Part shown: one piece after another, positions 49,661-58,707 of the stretch
How the letters are laid out: the number at the start of each line of letters is the position of its first letter
Numbering within the stretch: the stretch's first letter is position 1
Position numbers and translations under genes: made by a program
The notes under the pieces: generated by a model
What the model saw: only the letters and a program-made list of their open reading frames with translations
Told to the model about the DNA's origin: nothing
Databases searched by the model: none
DNA from: Ascochyta rabiei
Lineage: Eukaryota; Ascomycota; Dothideomycetes; Pleosporales; Didymellaceae
DNA length: 64,000 nucleotides
Direction of reading: 5' to 3'
NCBI RefSeq assembly: GCF_004011695.2
Contig: NC_082420.1
Location: 930,001 to 994,000 of the forward strand

Positions 49661-51656
49661 CACAAATCTTTCTAAAGAAGGGCTAAAATAATACTAGAAA
49701 ATAATAAGGTAACTGCTTAGACTGCGTAATAAGACATTAAGATTAAAGTCTAAAAAAGGGGGGTACTAAAAAGGCTAAATACCTTTACTTAATTATAATT
49801 TTTCCCTACAGGGGTTTTTTAATTAATAAGTGTTTAATAGTTTACGCTAAGGGAAAACATAACCCTACCTTACCCTAAGAAATACAGACTAGCTAAAGCA
49901 GATATCTTCTAGCCTATTATAGCTATTTCTTATATAAGGAGATAAAGAAAGTTATATACTACGTTATATAGTTATAATTATAAGCAAATATAGAAGAATT
50001 AGTATAGAAGAACACCTTCTTTATATTATTTAGACTATCTAAGAGTATAATACACCTAATTGCTATATTAGCCTAAAACTATCTACTAACTATAAACTTA
50101 AGTATTATTAATCTAAACCTTCTATTATAGGGAACATCTATTAACTATAACTACTACTATAGGTATAAGTAGCAGCCTTACAACTACTATAAGGCTTCTT
50201 AGCAGCAGCAGCAGCAGTAGCAGCATTAGCAGCAGCCTGTTCGGCAGCTTCCTGCTCCTCCCGCTCCTCCTAGAGCTAACCTAGGGTCTTGCTAGTACCT
50301 GTAATCTAGTACTTTAACTAAAAGAAGTTAGATATTATTAAAATAGGTTAAAACGTGCTATAATACCTTCTTACAGGGGGTAATAGGCGCATCTAGATTA
50401 GACTTACTACTACTCTCCTCTAACATCTTCTTTTGCTTTATCTTAGCCTTAACAGCGCTAGCCTTAGATTAATCTTACTTCTTAATATAGATGCTAGATA
50501 AGGTTAACTTATATATGTAAGTGTTACTATTATAGAGTATAAGTAGCTCTTCCTATAGTAAATAGTTCCTATAAAGGTTAGATTATGCTATAATAAGCTA
50601 AAACATGTTAGAACGTACTTTTGTATTATACCTAGTAACAAGCTAGCCTAGTTAATAATAGACTTACCTATTATAGTCTTCTTATTAATAGACATAGGCA
50701 TAGTAGTAGCAGGTATTATAGGGGTAGTCTTAACTCTAGCAGTATTAACAATAGCAGCACAAGCAGTAGTAACTAGGCAGCAACTAGAGTAAAGGCGCGC
50801 TATGTTGCTAGAAAGCCTTAAATAGCTGTTAGCATACTTATTAGGGCCCTAAATATATTAAAAGATGCTAAAACAAGCTAAAAGGAGACAAAACACGTAC
50901 TAATAGGCAATTCTTATTACTATTATAACACTCTCTGTAGTAGTAGGCCTAGGCTTCCCTATAGCGTAGGCTACCCTATAAAGCTAGGTTAGTAGAGAAA
51001 TAATAGTCCCTATAGATATTACTATTAGTAATATAGTAGAGATATAGCATACAGCACTACTTAGCAGTCCTACTATTCTTAGCAATGTTAATCTTATAGT
51101 AAGCAGGCATTAACATAACAGCTATAGTAAATAGTAGTTAGTAATAGTTAGTATTAGTTAGTAGTAGGCAGTAGCAGTTAGGAATAGTCTAAAAAGGTTA
51201 CTAAGGCGTCTTGTGCGGTGCTATCTGCTAAAACGTATTAGAACGTGCTAGAAAGACCTAGAAAATCGCTTAGCTATCCTTATAAAAGTGCTAGACAGAA
51301 TAGGTTAGTACTTACTAAAATAAAGTAGGATATATTAGTAACTAATAAAACTAGGGGTATAGATAGCTTATATACTGCCAGCTACCTAGTTAGAGCTTTA
51401 GCCTGCGCAGGCAGCTGCCTAGACCCTAGAGGTAAAGTAAGAGGTAAGAGAGGATTTCTGTTTAACTTTTACTAGGTAAAGGTAGAATTAGTATTAAGCT
51501 CTATCTAGCCTTATAAGGCGTCTAAAATGCCTAGACCTAGTCAGAATTAGCTATAACAGGATAGACAGAGTAAACACGTCTAAAGCTAGGCTAAAATAAT
51601 ACAGTATTGCTAATTATACCATTATTTAAGCTAAATAATCTAGAGAAGGGAGGCAT
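49661..51656. other. Post-pol module of H2, ~2 kb, ORF-like on both strands
   Basis: Unusually long for the space between chromodomain and 3' LTR, and shared by H1, H2 and H3. Left half, minus strand (about 50,640 down to 50,165): KKMLEESSSKSNLDAPITP, then QLxEEREEQEAAEQAAANAA with polyalanine, interrupted by TAG/TAA and one 2-nt deletion. Right half, plus strand (about 50,690-51,648): a hydrophobic stretch IVVAGIIGVVLTLAVLTIAA, then a Lys/Arg/Gln-rich reading (LLKQSRIxxQLIKLGVQIA). In RIP-mutated DNA either may be accidental. A purine tract (AGAGAAGGGAGGCAT) ends the module. No known domain. Confidence 0.5.
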
Positions 51657-51858
51657 TGTTAGGCGCTAGGCCTAGGGGTACCTCTAGTAGTCTTAGCGAG
51701 CTACTATAGGGCTAGCCAGCCTAGACTATATAAAGGTGTTAGAGGTTATTGCTAATACTCTAGGAATTAGTCTTGTTACTACACACTACGTACCTTAATA
51801 CACCTGCTATCCTCTTTAACCCTATCCTCTCTTGTGATTGCTTTGTACACTCTTTACA
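51657..51858 (+). repeat. 3' LTR of H2
   Basis: 202 bp, same limits as the 5' LTR, followed by TGTAC and then by the last 10 bp of the H1 LTR. Confidence 0.92.
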
Positions 51859-51863
51859 TGTAC

Positions 51864-51873
51864 ACTCTTTACA
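51864..51873 (+). repeat. Displaced last 10 bp of the H1 3' LTR
   Basis: ACTCTTTACA completes the 192 bp at 44,376-44,567 to 202 bp. Confidence 0.85.
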
Positions 51874-51979
51874 CTTACAGCAAATAAGTACTGTTCTGGC
51901 CGCTGTCTCACTATTAAAGTGAGCATTGTTACCTTTTTGAGGCATGCTTGGCACAGTGGGCAGAGCTGTGGTCTTGACA
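51874..51979 (-). repeat. Fragment of a TRIM LTR, reverse orientation
   Basis: On the minus strand it reads TGTCAAGACCACAGCTCTGC to CAGAACAGTACTTATTTG, matching about 100 bp of the TRIM LTRs at 42,651 and 43,081. It is little mutated. H1 appears to have inserted into this LTR; the other part is not in the window. Confidence 0.85.
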
Positions 51980-51981
51980 AT

Positions 51982-52345
51982 GGTAATATAATATACTAGC
52001 TGCTCTTTTTTTCCCTTTCTGTATAAAGTAATATAATGTAGTAGCTACTCTTCTTTTCTTTTATATAAAGGTAATATAATATACTAGCTACTCTTCTTTT
52101 CTTTTATATATAAAGTAATGTAATGTAGCAGCTACTTTTTCCTTTTACATAAAGGTAATGTAATGTAGCAGCTACTCTTCTTTTACACAAAGGTAATGTA
52201 ATGTAGTAGCTGCTCTTCTTTTCCTTTCTGTATAAAAGTAATGTGATGTAGCAGCTACTTTTTTCTTTTACACAAAGGTAATGTAATGTACTAGCTGCTC
52301 TTCTTTTCCTTTCTGTATAAAAGTAATGTGATGTAGCAGCAACTC
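51982..52345 (+). repeat. Minisatellite at the compartment boundary
   Basis: About eight and a half units of 38-46 bp, each starting (G)GTAATRTARTRTA and containing AGCTRCTC with a pyrimidine-rich TTCTTTTC tail. Alternating long and short units suggest a two-unit higher-order repeat. C/T and G/A differences increase toward the left, AT-rich side. It ends 18 bp from the stop codon of the next gene, so its right end may lie in that gene's 3' UTR. Confidence 0.87.
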
Positions 52346-52363
52346 ATCCATCACCGCGCGACC

Positions 52364-55300
52364 TCATCCATCCTCGAAGAAGCCCTGTAGTCCTTCGTCC
52401 GCGCGCACCAGCTCTCTCTTCTCCGCCTCCCACGTCTGCCTCACCTCGCTGTGGCTCAGAATCACGTCCAGCAGGCCCGCCGTCTGCTTGAGCTCGTGCC
52501 TGATCTGCGTCCTGACAGCTACCTCTTGGCTACCTTTGTCAATGGCTTCTTCTCCTTCTTCTTCTTCTTCTTCTTCTTCCTCTTCACACCGCTGTCTCAG
52601 CACGCTCAACCCCAGCGCAACAGCCGCCCTGTGCGCGGGCACCCTCGGCCACGTATTCTGCAGCACGCTCTGCAGCGCCGCGAGCGCCGCAAGACACAGA
52701 TGCCCGTGGGCCAGCACAAACGGATCTTGCAGGATCGACGCGAGCAAGGGGATCAGGCTGGGTAGATGCTTGATTGTCTCGATGCCGAGGAGTGGTATCG
52801 TGTCGGGCAGTTGGCGGAGGATCGTGCACGCGAGATCTGGGTACGACGACGGTGTGGGCAGGTGCGATAGAGGCGCTAGGCAGCCTTCGCGTATCAGCTT
52901 ATCGAGGAACTGGGTTTGCTTGGCTGGGGACACGGAGAGCGTGGCGAGGGAGCGCAGCGGGTCGTAGAGGGATTGGAAGATGATGACCGACTCGGCTTCT
53001 GGGGTGAGGGAGGGGATGTAGGTGAACAGAGGCCACAGGGTCGAAGCAAAGACTGCGCGGTAGCCGGTTCGTACGAGGAAGGCGGCGGGTGTTTGGGATG
53101 AGAAGCTTGGGCTGGGTTTCGTGGGCACATCGTTGGGTCGCGGTTGGTACACGAGGGCGGAGAGCAGCTGTTGAAGGAGTTGGCACCCTCTCGCCTTGTA
53201 TTTGGCCTCGGCGTCGTCGATCATCTTAAGGATAGGTGGAACTAGTAGATGCCAGTTCTGTTCTATTGCTTTCCTATCGAGCGCCTTGATCGACCAGCCC
53301 AGCAGGCCCAGAACGTAGTCGTTGTGTGGATCCTTCCATGGAGCGGGCTTGGACGGCAGCTCGATTGCGCTGGTCGGCTTAGTCTGTGGAAAGAAAGGTG
53401 GTATGGTAAGCTTGAGCAAGTGCGAGGCGAGGCGTTGGGGAAGCTCACTGTCACTCTCTCTGGCCTTCTTGACGGCCTCGATGGCTTCGGCTGGATCGGT
53501 AGCTGATGGGTTGCGCAGTTGCCAGGCCATGACTACATCGAGAGCATCTTTCATCCAAGGACCTGGTTTGGTGGAGAGGGCTTTGGCAAGATCGGTGCCT
53601 TTGAGCAGAGGCTTGAAGGTGTCTGCGTCCAGAATCTCAAGCTTGGCGAGGTGCGAGAGGAAGGAAGAGTACGAGCGAAGAAGTTCTGTGACGCGTGAGT
53701 GGAGAGGTTTTGAGTGGTGCAAAATCGCTACTTACGCTCCTGCGATGTGTTGCCGAGCACGACCTCGTAGATCAAGTTGAACAAAACTTGTGTCCGCCAT
53801 GACGAGCCCCAACGGCGGATCGCCATACCCAATGTATCTCTGGCAGTCGCATCGTTGGTCGGGTTGATGGTGTCAGGGCGCTGGAGACCCCTGGCGCACT
53901 GTGCCACTAGGCTGCGGATCTCTTGACTGCTGCTTAGCGAAGCAGCAACGACATCGCAGACTTTGTTGGGAGCCTTGAACCCCTCCCGGGCCACGAGATA
54001 GGCAGGGAAGTAGGGTCGCTGAAGAGGTTTCTGATGAGGAACAGTTGGTGCGTCGGCCCATGGCATCATGGTAGCGCCGATCCAAGCGAGGTATTGCTCG
54101 TCCGCATTACGAACAAGCTGGTCTGCAATCACAGAGTCCTTGAAGCTGCCGTGGACAACAGAGTCGACAAACTCGAAAGCCGGTTGGAACAGGCTTGTCT
54201 CGGGCTCGGCTGGGAGGTGCCTTGTGGGATCCGTGAACACGGTTCGGTAGAGGCCAAAGCGGTTGATGAGCTCGAGCGCCATTCGTGGTCGAGGGCCCCT
54301 TAGCATCTTCTCCAGCTCGATGCCCACACGTTCTCGACTGATCTTGATCTTGAGCACCTCTTGGATCTCTGGATTCGCCATGGCTTTCTCCGTCTCGGAG
54401 TCGATGATGTAGTCCAGCCGGGTAGCAAAGCGGATCAGACGCAGCACTCGGAGTGGGTCGTCCTTGAAGGTCTGGACGGGTTCGAGCGGAGTCCGTATGA
54501 TCTTGGCAGCCATGTCGTCGAAGCCTTGGCCTGTAAAGTCCTCGACCTGGCATGTATGCAGATTGAAGAACATGGCGTTGACAGTGGCATCTCTTCGGAC
54601 AGCGTCCTCTTCAGCAGTGCCAAACTCCATCTGGGGGTTGCGAGAGACCTCGTTGTACGTTTCTTTCCTGAGATTGACGAGATCCAAGTCGATACCCATG
54701 ATGTTGGTTGTTGCTGTCTCCAGGTTCTTTGATTTCTCAGGGTTGGCCTCGATCTTGTGAAGGCCAGGCGCAATCCTTTTCGCCTTGTCCTTGCCGCTGA
54801 GCTTGTCGGTCTTGTCAGTCTTGTCGGTCTTGTCAGTCTTGTCGGTCTTGTCAGTCTTGTCGGTCTTGTCAGTCTTGTCGGTCTTGTCAGTCTTGTCGGT
54901 CTTGTCGGTCTCGTCGGTCTCGTCGGTCTCGTCGGTCTTTTCCATCAGACCATGCTTCTCGGCATTTCCTGGTATCTCCAGGTACTCTTGCAGCTTGAGG
55001 CCAAAGTGCTCACCTGTCATCTTGTTGATGGCAAGGTCGATATCGTGGCTGCCCACTTTCAGCAGTTTGTCGCGCACCCAGCCTCCTGTCCAGCGGAGTA
55101 CAATCTTCTCTTTTGCAAGGCTCTCCGGCACTTGGACAGCAGTTGGCTCCTCGTTTGGAGTGGGCTGTTGGTCAATGTAGGCAGCCACATCGAGCAGAAG
55201 TTGGCGGAGCTTGGTCTCGACTTCTGTGAGCTCGAGCCGAACCGAGCTTGGTGGTGTTTCTGAAGCCATTGTGCCGCATGGATGGATGAGTCGAGGTGAG

Positions 55301-55515
55301 GGGCTTTCTGTTTTCCGCCGTTTAGCGCTCCGCTCTGGCAGGTGGGGCGGAGAAGGTGTGGTTGACATGCGCTGCAGGGCCAACGTGGGCGACGGGCTCG
55401 GTTGGGGTGAAGTGGTGAGTCGAGCGGTGGTTGGTGGAGCCAGGTCAGATTTGTAGAAGAGAGAAATTGCTCGCGGTGAAGACAATCGACAGGCGCGACT
55501 CAGAGAGCGAGACAT
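52364..55515 (-). CDS. CCA1: CCA-adding tRNA nucleotidyltransferase joined in frame to a TTI2-like domain
   Basis: Two exons (55,515-53,736 and 53,685-52,364), a 50-nt GTAAGT...CACAG intron, phase 1; 1,033 residues from ATG 55,515. Residues about 130-690 are a class II CCA enzyme, which adds CCA to tRNA 3' ends: GGWVRDKLL (about 142-150), the catalytic DID (158-160), VNLRKETY, RRDATVNAMFFN and DDPLRVLRLIRFA. A KTD repeat interrupts the head domain. Residues about 710-1,033 resemble TTI2 of the TEL2-TTI1-TTI2 complex, which matures PIKK kinases: NWHLLVPPILKMIDD, FLDKLIREGCLAPLSHL, TIKHLPSLIPLL, then a poly-Glu run. No stop or clear intron separates the parts, but an unseen splice or promoter could. 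Three in-frame starts (55,515, 55,368, 55,269) fit the dual targeting known for CCA1: the first gives an Arg/Ser-rich, mitochondrial-type leader, the second precedes AKRRK. TRS85 is divergent, 322 bp away. Confidence 0.87.
54805..54939 (-). repeat. In-frame 9-bp repeat coding KTD/ETD, 15 units
   Basis: One KTD, three ETD and eleven KTD triplets in a row (residues about 193-237 of the CCA1 product). Alternating codons in the KTD run give an 18-bp higher-order pattern. It sits between GNAEKHGLM and HKIEANPEKSKNLE, a loop of the catalytic head that is short in yeast Cca1. Likely length-variable between strains. Confidence 0.93.
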
Positions 55516-55837
55516 GCATGTGGGTGTGGGGGCGGTCTCCTGGCGTTTACGGCTCTCTGCACATTGCGGGTGCGGCGGTGGTGTGTCTGCGTGGATGGAG
55601 ATGCCGGCCTTGGTCCAGTCAGGAAGCTTCGCGGCCGCAAGAACAGCGTCAAGCGCCAACTCACCGCGCCCGCCCGCAGCCACGAGCGCGCCGCACCCCA
55701 TCGAAGCTCGAAGCTCGAAGCTCGAAGCCGTGTACAGCCGCTGCCTGCCTGCGACCGGACCCAGGATACATGCCGACAGACAAGCCAGACCGCCCGCGCG
55801 CACTCAGAACCCCACGGGCGCCCCGCCCTAGCCTCCC
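55516..55837. promoter_or_regulatory. Bidirectional upstream region of CCA1-TTI2 and TRS85
   Basis: 322 bp between divergent starts, GC-rich, without a clear TATA box. It contains a direct repeat TCGAAGCTCGAAGCTCGAAG near 55,700-55,725. The minus-strand frame stays open through most of it, up to an ATG at 55,803, so a longer N terminus is possible but lacks leader-like features. Confidence 0.6.
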
Positions 55838-58370
55838 ATGACGCCGCCGCAAGATGCCACGCCCACGCCTCCGAACCTGCCGCAGAGCGTAGAAGCGTCC
55901 GCGACACCATCCAGGCAGCGCGCGACACCACCCAGGCAGCCCGCGACACCACTCAGGCAGCCCGCCACACCACCCAGGCAGCCCGCCACACCACCCAGGC
56001 AGCCCGCCACACCACCCAGGCAGCCCGCCACACCACCCAGGCAGCCCGCCACACCACCCAGGCAGCCCGCCACACCACCCAGGCAGCCCGCGTCGCTGCC
56101 ATACCGCCGCTCGAACCCGAGCCTGTCCAAGCTGTTCGAGTCCACCACGACCCTCTCGACCCTCTCCCACTCACGCCCCGGCTCCGGCACCGCAACGCCG
56201 ACTGCCTCGACCGCGCCCGCGCCCGGCTCCGTCTTCTCGCCGGGCGCGCGATCCAGTGGGACGGCGACGCCCAGCAGCCTGCCGCCAGGCGTGTCCGATG
56301 AGTACAGGACGCTCGTGCAGCGCGCATTCGTCCCGCACGTCGCCGTGTTGGCAGATGCCGAGACCGAGAAGCTCATCAGGGGCAAGGGGCTGACCGGAGG
56401 CTTGCTAGACCTGCTCAGGCCCTTTGGCGAGCTCGTTCCCGGCAAGGTCACCGTACGAGACAGCATTGGCGCAAGCAAGAGCCATGTCGATTTCGGGGTG
56501 CGCTTCGTGGCCGTCGAGGATGCCTACCCAGACCTCCGAGGGGGCCAGCGCGCATCTGCCGACTCCACGCCGCCGCCACGACGGACCGGTGGCGACGTGT
56601 CGCAGATCGAGCAAGTCGTGGACCGACACGTGCAGTACTCCGAGCTCAACCATCAGGATCCAACGTCAGACTACATGGCCAAGCCCGAGCCGAGCAGACA
56701 GACGGAGAGCTCCGCCTCGCCTTTCTACACCCTCTACCTCCGCCGACTGCTGTCAGGCCTACCCATTGTCCCTCACGAGACGTTTGCGCACCCTGTCGCG
56801 GGCATAATAGCCATCAGCTCCTCCAACCCACATCCAATCGAAGAGCTTCGAAGGCTGTACAACAGACAGCATGATGGGGACCTGCGCTTCCCGCAATGGG
56901 TGGAGAACGACTTCCTGCGCTACTACCTCCTTGTCCACGACGAGGAGAACGGAGACATCGCAAAGTCCAATCAAACCTTCGATTCCATGAAACGGCACTT
57001 TGGTCTACACTGCCACCTCCTGCGGCTGAAGAGTCAGGAGTGCATACCTTCAGATGATGACAGCGTGCGATTACCAACATGCGAGTGGATTTCCGCTGCC
57101 GAGGAACTGGCAGAGATCCAGAAGCGAGGTAGGTCTGGACTCTGGCAGCAACAAGTACCCAGCTGTGCACTGACCTGTCTCTCTAGAAACCACAGACGAC
57201 ATCACCGATCCCACCCCCTACTTCCCCGACTCCGATATAAGCAGCTTGCGCACCTTCATCCGCGAACTTGTCACACAATCCATCATTCCCAACATGGAGC
57301 GTAGCGTGGCGACCTGGAACGAACAGATCTTGTCTCGTCGCCGTGGCCTCTCAGGCCGCTTCATGTCGCTCTCCAAGCGCTGGACCCCTTTTGGCAGCTC
57401 CCGCAACAGTGCCTCGGCATCCCCTTCCTCCAACTCCAACTATGACAGCCTGCAGGGTTTCTACCGCCCCGACGCCCCCGAGGCCATTATGCGCCGGCTG
57501 GCGGACTACTGCTTCATGCTGCGAGACTGGAAACTTGCCCTCTCCACCTATGACATTCTGCGCACCGACTTCCAGAACGACAAAGCATGGCGACACTTTG
57601 CTGGAGCCAGCGAAATGGCCGCTCTATCCGCACTCATGGCCCCAACACCCCTCTCCTCGAAGAACCGAACCGAGAACATCGATGCCTGGATCGAAGCAGC
57701 GTCCTACTCGTACACCGACCGCCAACGCAGCGCAGCACCTTACTACGCACTCCGCACACTCGCCCTCTCCACCGAGATCCTTCGCCTCCGGGGCTCTAGC
57801 GCCGCCGACGACGCCGCGCGCTGGGGCACGCGCATCCTCGAGACCGGACTCGTAGGCAGCACTGGCCACGCTCTCGTCACAGAGCGCATAGCAGCGTGCT
57901 ACAGCATCCGCACAGGCATCGGGACCTACCGCCTGGGCAGCCGCCGCAGGAAAGCCGCGCTCTGGGCCGTGCTGGCTGCCGAAGCGTGGTGGCGCCTGGA
58001 CCGCAGCCAGCAGGCGGAGAAGTGTCTCGACACCGCTCTCCGGCTTTACCACACGCGCGCCGAGACCCGAGACGGCGCGGCCGTCAAGCTGCCGTTTGAC
58101 GAGATGCAGCGCTTCATCGACGACCTGCGACAGCAGATTCTCGGGCTGCGGCTAGCCAATCAGGGCTTTGCAGCCGGCCCACACGAGCCGGAAGACGCCC
58201 ACGGGAAGCCCGCGGTCGAGCTCGACGTCGTGGCTGAGACGCTGGACAAGAGTCCGCGCGCGCACAGGAAGAGTTGGATGGCTCCTGCGTCAGCCGGCGA
58301 TGCTGGGCCGTTGAGCCCTGCGCTGGAGAGAGGAGAGAAGAGCGATCCGCTCGCCGAGGGGTTTGAGTGA
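55838..58370 (+). CDS. TRS85: Trs85/TRAPPC8-like subunit of the TRAPP III complex
   Basis: Two exons, 55,838-57,128 and 57,187-58,370, with a 58-nt intron (GTAGGT...CTCTAG, CTGAC branch site), phase 1; 824 residues. Trs85 is the subunit that marks TRAPP III, the exchange factor for Ypt1/Rab1 in autophagy and Golgi traffic. Evidence: the N-terminal block FVPHVAVLADAETEKLI and LLDLLRPFGELVPGKVTVRD (about 165-215), FYTLYLRRLLSGLP, and WVENDFLRYYLLVHDEENGD (about 365-385). After the intron come FIRELVTQSIIPNMERSV and ILSRRRGLSGRFMSLSKRW, then YRPDAPEAIMRRLADYCFML and a helical repeat region. All match the Trs85 family order. The first 85 residues are disordered and hold nine heptapeptide repeats. 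The stop is TGA; NUF2 converges from the right. Confidence 0.9.
55901..56089 (+). repeat. 21-bp coding minisatellite, nine heptapeptides ATPPRQP
   Basis: Residues 22-84 of the Trs85 product: ATPSRQR, ATPPRQP, ATPLRQP, then six ATPPRQP. The central units are nearly identical at DNA level (GCCACACCACCCAGGCAGCC), so the array is recent and probably length-variable. Several other frames also stay open here, an artefact of the repeat. Confidence 0.95.
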
Positions 58371-58707
58371 AGCGGTCGGTGTCGGAATCGAGTCGAGGCC
58401 CTCCTGTTTCGACATGTGGTTGGGTTGTGCATGGCACAGGCGTGCTTTTCGAGCATACGATACACATGTATAATGACGCAAATGTGCATGACGCTCACGA
58501 TTCTCCCTTCTCCCTTCTCCCTCAAAAGTCGTGGACACTTCTGCATCGACTAGGAAGATCCAATGTGAAACCTTGACGGCATCATTGTTCAAGTAAAAAT
58601 GAACCGAGGTATCGAGAAGCACCAAGACCCAAACGCCATGCATGATACATCACATCTCAACGACACCAATCCGGACTCTGTAGAGTCGTGCGCACAGCGC
58701 AGCACTC
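58371..58707. terminator. Shared 3' region of convergent TRS85 and NUF2
   Basis: 337 bp between two stop codons. It must hold both 3' ends and polyadenylation sites; no exact signal can be assigned. Confidence 0.5.

Larger units (their letters stand above)
44568..51858 (+). mobile_element. Element H2: full-length Gypsy chromovirus inside the LTR of H1
   Basis: 7,291 bp with 202-bp LTRs at 44,568-44,769 and 51,657-51,858. The duplication TGTAC is present at 44,563-44,567 and 51,859-51,863. Order: LTR, gag, protease, RT, RNase H, integrase, chromodomain, a 2-kb tail, polypurine tract, LTR. Strongly RIP-mutated. Confidence 0.92.

Noticed and set aside
54757..55263. Plus-strand frames with long Val-Gly-Leu-Ser-type repeats opposite CCA1
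   Set aside because: They are antisense readings of the 9-bp KTD repeat.
55564..56478. Long frames on both strands over the 21-bp array
   Set aside because: A 21-bp repeat is a multiple of three, so any frame open in one unit stays open in all; only the Trs85 frame continues into a conserved domain.
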